A stretch of DNA of 64,000 bases, taken from contig CAIMAQ010000062.1 of NCBI GenBank assembly GCA_903839035.1, forward strand, positions 37,960 to 101,959. Reading direction: 5' to 3'. Below, one piece after another: positions 54,921-64,000 of this stretch (the first letter of the stretch is position 1; every line of letters starts with the position of its first letter). Source of the DNA: an uncultured Opitutia bacterium (GTDB taxonomy: Bacteria; Verrucomicrobiota; Verrucomicrobiia; Opitutales; Opitutaceae). The notes below the pieces were generated by a model. That model searched no databases and was not told the DNA's origin. It worked only from the letters and a program-made list of their open reading frames with translations. Position numbers and translations under genes: made by a program.

Positions 54921-57287
54921 TTAGTCGAGGGCCTTGAGGGCGCTCACGAGATCAATCGCCGCGAGCTTGCGCGCGGCAAACAGGGCCGACAATGCCGAAG
55001 CAATCGCGACGACGGAAACGGCGAACGCGTAGTTGGCCGCCGTGAGCACGAGCGGCAGCCGCACGGTCTCGGTGTTGAGCGTGCGGATAATGCCCGACGC
55101 GAAGAACGAGCCGAGCACCAGCCCGAGCGGCAGGGCCAGCAGCGTGAGCAGCACGAGTTCGCCCACGAGCACGGCGCCCACCTCGCCGCGGCTGAACCCG
55201 AGCACGCGCAGCGTGGCGAGCTCGCGCGACCGCTCGGACAGCGAGATGCGCGCGCTGTTGTAGATGATGCCGAAGGCGACGACGGTGGCGAAGAACATGT
55301 AGATTTTCTGCAGCAGCGAGACGCTGGCGGCGGTCGTCTGCCGGAAGCCCTCGCGGACGGAGTTTTTGATCATGCAGCCCGCGAGGCGCGGCGTGGTTTT
55401 GACCGCGGCCAGGAATTCCGGCCACGACCCGGCGGCCACGGTGAGATGCGCGCCGTTGATGCGGTCGCCCTCGAGCAGCAGGCGGTTGAGCGCCGGCAAT
55501 TCCATGTAGGCGGCGATGCCGGTGAAATCCTCCGCCAAGCCGGCCACCGGCACCCGGAGCTCGCGTTCCTCGCCCTCGAGGACCTTGGCCACGACCTCGT
55601 CGCCGGGCCGCACCTGCAGCACGGTGGCGAGCTTGGCGGAGATGATGATGCCGCGGGGCGGAAGGGTGAGTTGGCGCGGATGCGCATCGATCACGCGGCT
55701 CAGGGTGCCGCGCGCCGGCAGGCCCTGCAGCAGCAGCCGGCGCGTGACCGGGCCGGCGCGCAGTTCGACGGGCACATAGCGAAACGGCTCCGCGAGGATC
55801 ACGCCCGGCAGGTGGCCGAAATCCGCCACGCCGCGGGCGGGGCCGGGCTCGACCAGGGTGAGGGTGACGGTCTGCCGCTGCACGACGTCCCACTGGAAAT
55901 CGATGATGTACGCGACGCCGTCGCGAAACGAGCTGGGCACGACGAGGATGGAGGTGGCGAGCGCCAGGGCGAGGCAGGTGAGGGCGCTGCGGATGGGCCG
56001 GCGCTCGATGTTGCGCAGCGACATCCGGAACGACGCGCTGAACCAGCGGGTCGCGCCGAGCCGCTCGAGCAGGGCGGGCCGGTAGCGCGCGGGCGCCTCG
56101 GGCCGCATCGCCTCGGCGGGGGGTAGCCGCACGGCGCGGCGCACGGCTCCGGCCACGCCGGCAAACGCGGCGAACGAACTCACGACGCTGGCGGTGACGA
56201 GCACGCGGGAATCGAGGAGGAAATCCAGCTGCGGAAAACGGAAAAAAATATGGTACAGCCCCACCAGCTGGTGGCCGAGGAAGATGCCGCCGATGGCGCC
56301 AAAGCCGACCCCCACGAGCACGATGACGAAGGAGAACTTGAAATAGTGCATCCCGACCTGCGCGTTGCTGAAACCACAGGCCTTGAGCATCGCGATCTGC
56401 TCGCGCTGCAGGGCGACCTGCCGGCTCATCACGGAATTGGTCATGAACGCCGCCACGCTCAGAAACACGAGGGGGAAGGCGATGGAGAGTCCCGTCAGCA
56501 CGCGGATCTCGTCGTCGAGCCGCCGGTGGGAGGGATGATTGGCGCGGCCGTACGCGCCGCGTCCGCCGTAGGGCGCGAGCAGGCGGTCCGCGTCGGCGAT
56601 GACATCGCCCTCCGAGGCGCCGGGCGCGAGGGTGAGGGCCACGTTGTTGAACGCGCCGTAGAGCTGGAACGCGGTGGCGAGTTCCTTGTAGGGCATCCAG
56701 AAGACGCCGTAGGTCTTGTTGTCGGGCAGGGCGGAATTGGGCGGCGCCTCGAAGACAAACTCGGGGGACAACACGATGCCGGAGAGGCGGAAGGTCTGCT
56801 TCGTGCCGTTGAGCACGGCGGAAATCGGGTCGCCGGGTTTGAGGCCGTGCGCCTCGGCGAACGCCTCGCCGGCGGCGAGTTCATATTGCGTGCTGGGACT
56901 GAGCGGGAGCCGGCCGGAGCGGAGATAAACCCGGTTCAGGACGGCCTCACCGCGCTCCGGCAGCGAGTTGAGCAGGCCGACGGCGGGCAGATCGAGACCG
57001 GGCAGGTCGAGGGTGACCTGCATTGCGATGCCGGTCTCCACCGTGGCGACGCCGGGAATCGCGGCGAGCTGGTCGCGGACGGCGTTGGGCGCGCGCTTCA
57101 GCCGCGCGAAGACCTGCGCAAACCGGTGGTGCTCGTAATAGGTGTCGCGGGTCGTCTCGAGCGACAGGATCAGCGACCGCGTCATGATCATCATCGCCAG
57201 GCCGCACGCCATTACGAGCGCGACCGCGAGTGCCTGCGACTTGAGCGCGGCGAGGTCGCGGAGGAGCTTGCGGTCGAGGAGGCTCAT
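54921..57287 (-). CDS. ABC transporter permease, FtsX/MacB-like, duplicated
   Basis: A 788-residue permease with two FtsX-like halves. N-terminal helix near residues 17-37 (ALAVALVMACGLAMMIMT), extracytoplasmic domain, three helices (for example VVSSFAAFAGVAGAVRRAV near 385), a second N-terminal helix (SALTCLALALATSILVVPSS), a second periplasmic domain, and three terminal helices (IYMFFATVVAFGIIYNSARI; AVLVGELVLLTLLALPLGLV; LVLTAANYAFAVSVVAIASA). The layout fits DevC/LolC-type exporters rather than importers. The ATG at 57287 lies nine bases from a word-repeat arm. Confidence 0.85.
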   Translation of the reverse strand: MSLLDRKLLRDLAALKSQALAVALVMACGLAMMIMTRSLILSLETTRDTYYEHHRFAQVFARLKRAPNAVRDQLAAIPGVATVETGIAMQVTLDLPGLDLPAVGLLNSLPERGEAVLNRVYLRSGRLPLSPSTQYELAAGEAFAEAHGLKPGDPISAVLNGTKQTFRLSGIVLSPEFVFEAPPNSALPDNKTYGVFWMPYKELATAFQLYGAFNNVALTLAPGASEGDVIADADRLLAPYGGRGAYGRANHPSHRRLDDEIRVLTGLSIAFPLVFLSVAAFMTNSVMSRQVALQREQIAMLKACGFSNAQVGMHYFKFSFVIVLVGVGFGAIGGIFLGHQLVGLYHIFFRFPQLDFLLDSRVLVTASVVSSFAAFAGVAGAVRRAVRLPPAEAMRPEAPARYRPALLERLGATRWFSASFRMSLRNIERRPIRSALTCLALALATSILVVPSSFRDGVAYIIDFQWDVVQRQTVTLTLVEPGPARGVADFGHLPGVILAEPFRYVPVELRAGPVTRRLLLQGLPARGTLSRVIDAHPRQLTLPPRGIIISAKLATVLQVRPGDEVVAKVLEGEERELRVPVAGLAEDFTGIAAYMELPALNRLLLEGDRINGAHLTVAAGSWPEFLAAVKTTPRLAGCMIKNSVREGFRQTTAASVSLLQKIYMFFATVVAFGIIYNSARISLSERSRELATLRVLGFSRGEVGAVLVGELVLLTLLALPLGLVLGSFFASGIIRTLNTETVRLPLVLTAANYAFAVSVVAIASALSALFAARKLAAIDLVSALKALD

Positions 57288-57295
57288 TGCGTGAA

Positions 57296-57407
57296 AGAGG
57301 TCAGAGGCAGGGATCAGAGGTCAGAGCCAATCCATCGCTGGTTGGGACTCTGGTGGCTGGCTTTGGTTCGGCTGACATCTGATTTCTGGCTTCTGACCTC
57401 TGACTTC
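57296..57407. repeat. 7-nt word repeat, inverted pair in the exporter operon
   Basis: The arm 57296-57328 reads AGAGGTC, AGAGGCA, then GGGATC, AGAGGTC, AGAGCC. The arm 57372-57407 reads CTGACAT, CTGATTT, then CTGGCTT, CTGACCT, CTGACTT. It starts nine bases before the permease ATG, and its other end reaches into the stop codon of the ATPase gene (57406-57408). About 43 non-repeat bases lie between. Confidence 0.85.
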
Positions 57408-58158
57408 ACCACGCGAGGTCGCGCACGGAGCCGCGGCGGGCGTTGATACGTTCGTTCACAATCCGGCCGTCCGAGAGCGTGAAGACGCGGTCGGCCATGT
57501 CGGCGAGGATGGCGTTGTGGGTGATGATGACAGCGAGCGTGCCGAGCTCGCGGTTGATGCGCTCGATGGCTTCGAGGACCGTGATGCCGGTGCGCACGTC
57601 GAGGGCGCCGGTTGGCTCGTCGCAGAGCAGCACCTCGGGGCGCTTGGCGATGGCGCGGGCGATGGCCACGCGCTGCTGCTCGCCGCCGGAGAGCTGGGCG
57701 GGAAAATGATCCATGCGGTCGCCGAGGCCGACGAGCTGCAGCGCCTCTGCGGGGGCCATCGGCGCGCGGCAGATTTCCGTGATTAGGGCGACGTTTTCGC
57801 GGGCGGTGAGGCTGGGGATGAGGTTGTAGGCCTGGAACACGAAGCCCACGGCGTCGCGCCGGAAGCGGGTGAGGGCGGGCTCGTCGAACCGCGCCAGGTC
57901 GGCGCCGTGGTAGAGCAGGGTGCCGTGGGTTGGCGAGTCGAGTCCGCCGAGCTGGTTGAGCAGCGTGGATTTGCCGCTGCCGGACGCCCCGAGCAGCACG
58001 ACGAGTTCGCTGCGAAAGAGATCGAAGTCTACGCCGGCGAGCGCTGTGACCGCCGCGGTCCCCTCGCCATAGATGCGCGCCAGCCCGCGCACGTGAAACA
58101 CCGGCTCGCGCGGGGTAGCCCTGGGGGAATTTTCAGTGGGTGAAGGACCAGTGGGCAT
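57406..58158 (-). CDS. ABC transporter ATP-binding protein (MacB/LolD/DevA-like)
   Basis: A 250-residue ATPase with Walker [21 protein letters not shown] near residue 57, Q-loop [20 protein letters not shown], signature [17 protein letters not shown], Walker [13 protein letters not shown], and the switch His in [17 protein letters not shown]. The LDxPT/LIPxLT sequences place it in the LolD/MacB class of exporters. The start is the ATG at 58158, with a Pro/Ser-rich leader of about 20 residues. It is probably transcribed with the permease and adaptor. Confidence 0.93.
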   Translation of the reverse strand: MPTGPSPTENSPRATPREPVFHVRGLARIYGEGTAAVTALAGVDFDLFRSELVVLLGASGSGKSTLLNQLGGLDSPTHGTLLYHGADLARFDEPALTRFRRDAVGFVFQAYNLIPSLTARENVALITEICRAPMAPAEALQLVGLGDRMDHFPAQLSGGEQQRVAIARAIAKRPEVLLCDEPTGALDVRTGITVLEAIERINRELGTLAVIITHNAILADMADRVFTLSDGRIVNERINARRGSVRDLAW

Positions 58159-58214
58159 GAACAGCCAAAACTTGTCTCAACAAGCCTGCCGTCGCAACGC
58201 GCAAAAACCCGGCG

Positions 58215-58748
58215 TCAGGAGGCCGGCAGTGGCGTGCGCTCGGGTGTGCCGATGAATTGCACGCGCTGCACCCGCCAGCCATCCGGCGTCCGCACCCAAT
58301 GGTGATGCTCGCGATAACGAATCCGGAATCGCCCCACCACGCCCGTGCCCGCGGCACGTTCCGAGCGCACCGTGGTCTGGGTGATCTCGACTTCAGCGGT
58401 GTCGGGCCCGGCCAGCACGATGCTGTCAACGTGGGTCTCCAGCCACTCGATCGCCACCACCCGGGCAAAGAGGGCCTCCGTGCGCACAATGAAACCAGCG
58501 CGATCAAAGCTGACCCCGTCGGGGCCCGTGAAACTCCAGTCCGCGGTGCCGGGCTTTACGATGCCGGCGGCCGACTTAGCCAGGATTGCCTCGCGGATGC
58601 CGGCGATCTTGGCGGCGATCTCCTGCTTATCGGCCTCAGGTGATGGCAACCCACGGGGGGAGGTCGAACAGCCGCCCAGGCAGAGAACGGTCAGCAAGGG
58701 TACAAGACTCGCTCGTTGCAGCCACCTCGGCGCCGGCTTGGTTTTCAT
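58215..58748 (-). CDS. Putative lipoprotein, SnoaL/NTF2-like
   Basis: A 177-residue protein with a lipoprotein signal: a basic start, hydrophobic core, and lipobox LCLGGC with Cys at residue 27. The rest has an NTF2/SnoaL-like look (AKIAGIREAILAKSAAGIV, TEALFARVVAIEWLETHV, GRFRIRYREHHHWVRTPDGW) as in DUF4440-type proteins. No catalytic residues are assigned. It lies 56 bases before the exporter ATPase gene on the same strand; a link to export is possible but not shown. Confidence 0.72.
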   Translation of the reverse strand: MKTKPAPRWLQRASLVPLLTVLCLGGCSTSPRGLPSPEADKQEIAAKIAGIREAILAKSAAGIVKPGTADWSFTGPDGVSFDRAGFIVRTEALFARVVAIEWLETHVDSIVLAGPDTAEVEITQTTVRSERAAGTGVVGRFRIRYREHHHWVRTPDGWRVQRVQFIGTPERTPLPAS

Positions 58749-58800
58749 GATTTAAAGTCGGGGTGGGGCGGATGATGGGGCCGGGAAACTGATCCAGCGG

Positions 58801-59706
58801 TCACGAGGGTTTCACTATGGGCCGGCCGAGATTAAAGGCAAAGAAACACGGGTGCTCCGGTGCCGGATCGTTGGGCTGGTGCAACGTGAGGTAAATCTGG
58901 CCGTCGAACCCGGTAAAGATCATGGCGTGGCCTCCGTTGTCCGGGAAAAAAGCCGTGGAGTCGCACGTCCACGGCCCGGCGAGATCGCCCGAGGCGGAGC
59001 GGGCGAGACCGGTGGCGTAGTTGGTCTCATTCCAACTCGAGAACAGCAGGCCGAGTTCGCCGTTCGGCAGGCGGAAGGGCCACGCCCCGTCGGCGACGTA
59101 GCAGGGCGGCAGGCCCTGGCCGTCGCGTTCCTTCTGCCACGGCGGCGGGCGTACCCAGGCCGCGGCGTTGACGGAAAAAAGCTCGATGGCCGGGCCCGCG
59201 GCCGCGCTCAAATCCTTGCACAAGGGGAGGGCGGAGTAACGTCCGACGGCGATCTGCGGCCAGTCGCGGCTGAAAATCATCCACGGCGCACCATCATGCG
59301 CCACCCACAGCGTGCCATCGAGGCAGGCGTCGCCGGCGGGTGTGACCGGGCCCGCGCTGTGTGGCAGGAACGGTCCCAGCGGATGGTCGGCGACGAGGAT
59401 CTGGGTGCCGAGGGGCGTTTTCTCCGCCGCAAACGTCGCGAACATATAATAGCGTCCGCGCCACGCGTGAACTTCCGGCGCCCAGAAGCAGGTGGTGCCC
59501 CAGAAACCGGCCGGCGGCCGAAAAGCTGGGAATGGTCCTTCCCAATGGATCAGGTCGCGGCTGCGATACGTGTCGAATCCCTCGCCCGGGTGGCCGCCCC
59601 ACGGGTTTTTATCCGTCGTGCCGTAGAGATAGTAGGTTTGTTCGGCCGCGAACGGGAGCACGAACGGGTCGCGAATCTTGATTTCGTTGGCGCGGAGCAA
59701 GGCCAT
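58801..59706 (-). CDS. Glycoside hydrolase family 43-like protein
   Basis: A 301-residue five-bladed beta-propeller enzyme of the GH43/GH32 type. The general-base Asp is in EIKIRDPFVLPF near residue 12, the second Asp in CLDGTLWVAHDG, and a probable acid Glu in FSSWNETNYATGLARS near 238. YYLYGTTDKNPWGG and FWAPEVHAWRGRYYMFATF are typical of arabinosidase/xylosidase-like members. No signal peptide, so the enzyme probably acts in the cytosol on imported oligosaccharides. The ATG at 59706 was chosen over an upstream one as it begins the first propeller blade. Confidence 0.85.
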   Translation of the reverse strand: MALLRANEIKIRDPFVLPFAAEQTYYLYGTTDKNPWGGHPGEGFDTYRSRDLIHWEGPFPAFRPPAGFWGTTCFWAPEVHAWRGRYYMFATFAAEKTPLGTQILVADHPLGPFLPHSAGPVTPAGDACLDGTLWVAHDGAPWMIFSRDWPQIAVGRYSALPLCKDLSAAAGPAIELFSVNAAAWVRPPPWQKERDGQGLPPCYVADGAWPFRLPNGELGLLFSSWNETNYATGLARSASGDLAGPWTCDSTAFFPDNGGHAMIFTGFDGQIYLTLHQPNDPAPEHPCFFAFNLGRPIVKPS

Positions 59707-59808
59707 GGGTGGCCTTACGCAAGCGGCGGGGACCGGGGTGACAAAACAAAAACGGGTCCACCCATGGAGAGCGGGATCGTTGCCCCCGCCTAATCTTTGC
59801 AAACCGGT

Positions 59809-59874
59809 CCACGGATAACACGGATAGGCGCGGATAACTTGAGGTAATCCGCGCTCATCCGCGAAATCCGCGGG
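59809..59874. repeat. 10-nt word repeat, inverted pair between recA and the GH43 gene
   Basis: The arm 59809-59838 reads CCACGGATAA, CACGGATAGG, then CGCGGATAAC. The arm 59844-59874 reads GTAATCCGCG, CTCATCCGCG, then AAATCCGCGGG, the complement word. Only five bases separate the arms, so a long imperfect hairpin can form. It lies about mid-way in the 298-base gap, not touching either gene. Confidence 0.85.
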
Positions 59875-59955
59875 AAGGCATTCCCGTCATGGAGGGAGAA
59901 GGATTCGGAAAGCGGCGGGGGCGCTTTGTCCCCATCAATTCCTGCCTGCAGACAC

Positions 59956-59984
59956 AAAAAAGGCGGGGTCAGCGACCCCGCCTT
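59956..59984 (-). terminator. Rho-independent terminator of recA
   Basis: On the minus strand the RNA reads AAGGCGGGGTC - GCT - GACCCCGCCTT followed by TTTT, an 11-bp perfect stem. It starts about 20 bases after the recA stop codon. Confidence 0.9.
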
Positions 59985-60004
59985 ACAAGAAAGCAAGAGA
60001 CCAA

Positions 60005-61066
60005 TTACTCCGCCGCGCCGGTGATGACGGCGCCGCCGACCACGTTGACCTTGTCCTGCACGGCCTTGGCGATCTTCTCGGCGAGCTCGGGCTTTTCCTT
60101 GAGCGCGGCCTTGGCGGCGTCGCGGCCCTGGCCGACGAGCGCGCCTTCGTAGGCGATCCACGCGCCCTTTTTCTCCAGCACCTTGTGCTCGAGTGCGAGG
60201 TCGAGGAGCGAGCCGAGCCTGGAAATACCTTCGTCGTACATGATGTCGAACTCCACCTCGGTGAACGGCGGGGCGACCTTGTTCTTCACGACTTTGATCT
60301 TCGTGCGATTGCCGATGACCTTGCCCTCGGGCGTCTTGATCTGGTCCTTGCGGCGGATGTCGATGCGGATGGACGAGAAGAACTTCAGCGCGCGGCCGCC
60401 GGAGGTCGTCTCGGGGCTGCCGAACATGACGCCGATCTTTTCGCGGATCTGGTTGGTGAAGATGCACACGCAGTTCGTCTTGCTGACGACGGCGGTGAGG
60501 CGGCGCATGGCCTGCGACATCAGGCGGGCCTGGCTGCCCATGGTCATGTCGCCCATCTGGCCGTCGAGCTCGGCCTTCGTGATGAGGGCGGCGACGGAGT
60601 CGAGGACGATGACGTCGATGCTGTTGGAGCGGATGAGCGTCTCCATGATGTTGAGCGCGTCCTCGCCGGAGTCCGGCTGGGAAACGAGCAGGTCATCGAG
60701 GTTCACGCCGACGACGCGGGCGTATTTCGGGTCGAGGGCGTGCTCGACGTCGATGAAGGCGGCGAGGCCGCCCTTTTTTTGCGCCTCGGCGATGACGCTG
60801 AGACAGAAGGTGGTTTTGCCGGAGGATTCCGGGCCGTAGATCTCCACAATGCGGCCCTTGGGCAGGCCGCCGACGCCGAGGGCGAGGTCGATCGCGAGGG
60901 AACCAGTCGAGAGCACCTCGACCTTCATCCGGGTGTTGCTGCCGAGGCGCATGATCGAGCCGTCGCCGAACTGCTTGGTGATGGAGGAGAGGGCGAGCTC
61001 GATGTTCTTTTCGCGGACGTGCGAGACGGCGGGGGCGGCGGTTTTGGCGGGGGCGGCTTTGGACAT
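60005..61066 (-). CDS. recA: Recombinase RecA
   Basis: A 353-residue recombinase. Walker [20 protein letters not shown] near residue 76, [12 protein letters not shown], Walker [15 protein letters not shown]1 loop [40 protein letters not shown] (L2 region). The ATG at 61066 gives the Ala/Lys-rich N-terminus [14 protein letters not shown]; the frame extends to 61267 without family character. The C-terminal tail ([13 protein letters not shown]) is short and lacks the acidic run seen in E. coli. No LexA box was recognised upstream. It has its own terminator. Confidence 0.97.
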   Translation of the reverse strand: MSKAAPAKTAAPAVSHVREKNIELALSSITKQFGDGSIMRLGSNTRMKVEVLSTGSLAIDLALGVGGLPKGRIVEIYGPESSGKTTFCLSVIAEAQKKGGLAAFIDVEHALDPKYARVVGVNLDDLLVSQPDSGEDALNIMETLIRSNSIDVIVLDSVAALITKAELDGQMGDMTMGSQARLMSQAMRRLTAVVSKTNCVCIFTNQIREKIGVMFGSPETTSGGRALKFFSSIRIDIRRKDQIKTPEGKVIGNRTKIKVVKNKVAPPFTEVEFDIMYDEGISRLGSLLDLALEHKVLEKKGAWIAYEGALVGQGRDAAKAALKEKPELAEKIAKAVQDKVNVVGGAVITGAAE

Positions 61067-61250
61067 GGCTGAGGGGGGAGTTGAGGTTGCGATTAAAAGA
61101 GAAAACCAAGTTGGGCCGCACGCGAGGCGAGGCAAGCGCGGAGCGGCGATTCGCCGTATGTTTTCCGAAAACTCCTCGCCGCCTTGCACCCGACCGGGCG
61201 GACGCATATTTCTCGCCGGCGACGCCCGAGTGGTTATTTCACCGTTTGTG

Positions 61251-62429
61251 ATGCCCACCTCGAGCAACTCCCGCCGCGGCGGGTCCTGGCTGATCCTGTT
61301 CGCCGTGATCGCGGCGGCGGCCGGGGGCGCGGTACGGCCGGACTACAATGCGGCGCGCTCCTTCGGCTTCGCGCTCCAACAGGACTTTGCGAAGCGGCAG
61401 TCGGCGGCCGTGATCGAACGCGTGGACGAGGACGCGCTGCGACGTAAAGTTTTTGCCGCTTACACCGACGAGGTCGCTTCCTCGGCCGGGCTGGCGGCCG
61501 CTTGGAAGAATGTCTTTTACCCAGGGTTCCTGCAACGCCTCAAGCAACTGGACGAGGATTCACAGATGGTGCTGCAGCGGGTGCTGAGTCTGGATGGCAC
61601 CCGCCTGCTGGAATGTGAGTTGTACGCCCGGAAGGGTGGCAGCCAGCTCGTTTATTGGGAGCTGGGGGAGGATGCGGACGGCAAGATCCACCTGACGGAC
61701 CAGCGGCTACTGGGCGAGGAACTCAGTTATTCCCGCCGGTTGAAGCACATTTTCCTGGTCGGGGGTTTTTCGTCCATGGTTCTGGTCGGTGATGAGGAGA
61801 TGGCTTTGGAGCGGGAGAGTGACGGATCACATGAACGGGTGAGGGAAGCGCTCGAGGTCATGGACAAAGGGGCGCTGGACGAGGCGTTCCAGCGTTGGTC
61901 CGATCTGAGGAACCTGAAGGACACGGCGATCTGGCGGGACGTGCGCCTCACCATGGCCCTGCGCGGTGGGGAGAAGGCGATGAAGAGCCTGCAGGCGGAT
62001 ATTCAGGCGGGGGACTCCGCGATCGAACCCGTGCTGCGCTATAATGTGGCGGTTTCCCATCAGGACTACGCCATGGCCCTGCGCGCGATGGACGAGCTGT
62101 TGAAGGAAACCCATGATGCGCCGGGATTTCAGGCGTTGAAATGCGACCTCCTGATCAAAACTCACCGCGCGAAGGAGGGCCTTCAACTAGCAACCGGGAT
62201 CTATCAGCTAAATCCCTACTCGTATGCCGCCTACCTGCAGGCAGCCAAGGCGGCCTTGAGCCTGGACGATTTCAAGACCGCGCAAGGAGTGATGCGCGAC
62301 TGGTCTCAGGTCTGCACCCCGGCGATAATTGACGATATTCTGAAGACCGAACCCGACCTGGAGCCGCTCCGCCAGACCCCGGCCTATCAGGATTGGCTAA
62401 AGGCCCCGCCGCCGCCTAAGGCGCCGTAG
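61251..62429 (+). CDS. Hypothetical protein, helical repeat (TPR-like), membrane-anchored or exported
   Basis: A 392-residue protein starting at the ATG at 61251 ([20 protein letters not shown]), whose residues 13-27 form a hydrophobic signal or anchor. A central part (about 80-185) is mixed, with [20 protein letters not shown] and [18 protein letters not shown]. From about 200 on it is helical with TPR-like spacing ([57 protein letters not shown]), ending in a Pro-rich tail. No named family. It is divergent from recA (184 bases) and overlaps the convergent gene's 3' end by 14 bases. Confidence 0.7.
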   Translation: MPTSSNSRRGGSWLILFAVIAAAAGGAVRPDYNAARSFGFALQQDFAKRQSAAVIERVDEDALRRKVFAAYTDEVASSAGLAAAWKNVFYPGFLQRLKQLDEDSQMVLQRVLSLDGTRLLECELYARKGGSQLVYWELGEDADGKIHLTDQRLLGEELSYSRRLKHIFLVGGFSSMVLVGDEEMALERESDGSHERVREALEVMDKGALDEAFQRWSDLRNLKDTAIWRDVRLTMALRGGEKAMKSLQADIQAGDSAIEPVLRYNVAVSHQDYAMALRAMDELLKETHDAPGFQALKCDLLIKTHRAKEGLQLATGIYQLNPYSYAAYLQAAKAALSLDDFKTAQGVMRDWSQVCTPAIIDDILKTEPDLEPLRQTPAYQDWLKAPPPPKAP

Positions 62430-64000
62430 TCTTTTTCGGATCAGCCGCGCCGGATACTGGGGTGTGCAGCGAGGTTGCCATCGCTTCGAAGATCTCGTCC
62501 ACCGCCCCAGCAAAGCGGTCCATTTGGTCCGCCGGTACATACGACGACGTGAACCGCAGGTCGTGCTGGGCGTAGTAGTGATTCTGCGTCACGGCTTTTT
62601 GGACGCGGTAATCGATCCCGGCCGCGGTGATGACTTGGGACTGCTGGTCCACGCCGACGGTAAATGGGCACGCAAAGTCGATACGGTGGCGGATGAAGCG
62701 GTCGCCGGGCAGGGCGTACGGCCAGTGGCGGCGGCGCGACTCCGGCATATCCAGCAGGGAGCGGATGGCGTAGGCATAGGTCGTGATCATGCCCTCGCCG
62801 TTTTCGCGATGCAGCAGGCCTGGAATCTTATACCGGGCGCGCACGGTGATCCGGTTTGCCGCGGGATCGTCCTGCGGGACGGGCGGGGTGAGCTCCTCGA
62901 GGTTCTTGTAGAAGCGGACCATGAAATTGAACCAGTTCCGGCTCATCTGGTCGGGCGTCGTGAACTCGAGCTGCTGCCGGTAGAAATCGGCCTGCAGGCC
63001 CCGCAGGACCACCACGGTGTCGAGGGTCGCATTGCCGGATGCCAGGTCAAACGTGAGGTGATCCTGGGTGACGATGTCGGGCTCATTAACGGGGTCCGGC
63101 GGGACAACGGAGAGGGCTGTTTCGTTGGGACGGAGAATGAGGCCCAGGCCATAGGGCGGCACCGCCCACCGCCCGTCGGTGGCCTGCTGGTGCTTGAGCG
63201 TGGGATCGAGCCAGCGCAATTCGCCGTCATGCAGGTAAGCGACGATGGCATGGTTGAATGCATAAGGACTCGGGCCATATTCCAGCAGACGGTCGTGCCA
63301 GTAGGTATTGACCAACGCGGGCCAGGCCTCGAGGCCGAGTTCACGCAGCAGCCGCGCCAGCATCACGGACTTGTCCTTGCAGTCGCCGAAGCGGGACGAG
63401 CAAATCTCAGCAAGCGACCGGGGCTTCAAATTGTGCTCCCCCATCGCCATGGAGAAATAGCGGAAATCTTCCTGCGTCCAAGTGAGCGCCGCTCGCAACT
63501 TGGCGTCAGTCGTGGAGCACTCCCGCTTCCATTGGTCGACTTTGGACTGTGCCAGTGGCGGCAATGATTCGGTCTGATTAAATATGGGCAGAGCCCAATC
63601 GACTATGCTGCTCCATGTCGGGAAGGTCGTGACTCGGATCGAAGGATAGTACGGGTAGGCTAGACCCGGGATGTTGGCGTCGAAGGGGATGAGGGGCAGG
63701 TCCTTTCCCTCCCAGCGGTAGACGCGCTCGGTGGCGGTGGTTTCCTTCGACCACGCGGAACGCACCGCGGCGAACCCGAACAAGTCGCGGGGCAACTGCT
63801 GGGTGCCAGGCGGCAGGAAGAAACTACTCGAGGGCTCGGCCATGGTGGCGGGGTAGCGCACCACGCCGATCTGCCGGTCAACCGGGTAGGCGGACCCGAG
63901 GTGCATCGTGGGAGCGGCATAACCTTTGAACAGGGGGTTGGTGTCGTGGATGGTGTAGGAATATTCGAGCGCATCGCCTTCGCGCACATCCTCCAACACC
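62416..64000 (-). CDS. DUF3857/transglutaminase-like domain protein, N-terminus outside the window
   Basis: At least 527 residues of a protein whose start lies beyond the right edge; the first visible residues (REGDALEYSYTIHDTNP) fit the inside of a DUF3857 domain. A transglutaminase-like domain follows: Cys in SRFGDCKDKSVMLARLLREL near residue 207 of the visible part, His in YAFNHAIVAYLHDGELRWLD, and Asp in the same block. A beta-rich C-terminal domain follows. Such proteins are usually exported and of unknown role; the Cys-His-Asp triad looks intact. The stop codon lies inside the 3' end of the convergent gene. Confidence 0.85.
   Translation of the reverse strand, partial: VLEDVREGDALEYSYTIHDTNPLFKGYAAPTMHLGSAYPVDRQIGVVRYPATMAEPSSSFFLPPGTQQLPRDLFGFAAVRSAWSKETTATERVYRWEGKDLPLIPFDANIPGLAYPYYPSIRVTTFPTWSSIVDWALPIFNQTESLPPLAQSKVDQWKRECSTTDAKLRAALTWTQEDFRYFSMAMGEHNLKPRSLAEICSSRFGDCKDKSVMLARLLRELGLEAWPALVNTYWHDRLLEYGPSPYAFNHAIVAYLHDGELRWLDPTLKHQQATDGRWAVPPYGLGLILRPNETALSVVPPDPVNEPDIVTQDHLTFDLASGNATLDTVVVLRGLQADFYRQQLEFTTPDQMSRNWFNFMVRFYKNLEELTPPVPQDDPAANRITVRARYKIPGLLHRENGEGMITTYAYAIRSLLDMPESRRRHWPYALPGDRFIRHRIDFACPFTVGVDQQSQVITAAGIDYRVQKAVTQNHYYAQHDLRFTSSYVPADQMDRFAGAVDEIFEAMATSLHTPVSGAADPKKTTAP

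Noticed and set aside
58085..58100. Another parS-like half site (CACGTGAAACA) in the exporter ATPase gene
   Set aside because: Only one half matches the parS consensus; the other half is GC-rich coding sequence with about five mismatches.
61067..61250. LexA box in the recA divergent gap
   Set aside because: Neither a CTGT-N8-ACAG nor a GAAC-N4-GTTC type palindrome could be found; other phylum-specific boxes cannot be judged by eye.

Overview
The window is a dense, GC-rich, chromosomal stretch of about 64 kb with roughly 57 protein genes and no rRNA, tRNA, prophage, insertion sequence or CRISPR array that I could see. The gene set is housekeeping (complete F-type ATP synthase operon, recA, mnmE, mnmG, trmB, miaB, rlmN, gmk, gnd, pdxH, moeA, queC, queE, nagB). 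It also includes an oleC-oleD olefin pair, a feoA-feoA-feoB iron locus, amidohydrolases, GH88 and GH43 glycosidases, an ABC export system, and several proteins of unknown function. The combination, and the protein flavour, best fits a Verrucomicrobiota bacterium of the Opitutales/Opitutaceae type. This is an inference from gene content; no 16S gene is present to prove it.

Layout. 0-12 kb: OPT transporter, moeA, gnd, gmk, miaB, a lytic transglycosylase, a DAHP synthase. 12-24 kb: rlmN, an aldo/keto reductase, a TIGR01777 epimerase, GH88, MarC, an M20 peptidase, a TSUP permease next to two operator-like palindromes, a cupin, then pdxH - histidine kinase - lipoate ligase-like genes that overlap each other. 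24-36 kb: a large EF-hand membrane protein, two divergent RNA methyltransferases, a queuosine-precursor transporter, oleD, oleC, RNase D, an HDAC-like deacetylase, queC, queE, an ExoD-like protein. 36-42.7 kb: nagB, two tandem amidohydrolases (one apparently stripped of its metal ligands), the Feo iron-uptake operon. 42.8-53.6 kb, all on the minus strand: mnmE, mnmG, trmB, then atpB-E-F-H-A-G-D-C with a strong terminator. This order recalls the gid-atp region next to oriC in other bacteria. MnmG carries an insertion that encodes a near-perfect parS (ParB) site, and a weaker one lies in mnmE. 53.6-64 kb: adaptor/permease/ATPase exporter, lipoprotein, GH43, recA with terminator, and an N-terminally cut DUF3857/transglutaminase protein.

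The most unusual feature is not a gene. At 13 places I see short-period 'word' repeats: runs of 7-nt (eight loci), 9-nt (two) or 10-nt (three) near-identical units. Each locus uses its own word, and eight of the 13 occur as inverted pairs filling the gap between two genes. The arms often abut or contain the stop codon of one gene and the start codon of the next; two such pairs lie inside the ATP synthase operon. One run sits inside the oleC reading frame. Separately, a 31-bp palindrome occurs twice, both times inside a coding region, in the same reading frame, in an apparent protein insertion (RlmN and OleD). I regard these repeat systems as the part of the window most likely to be undescribed.
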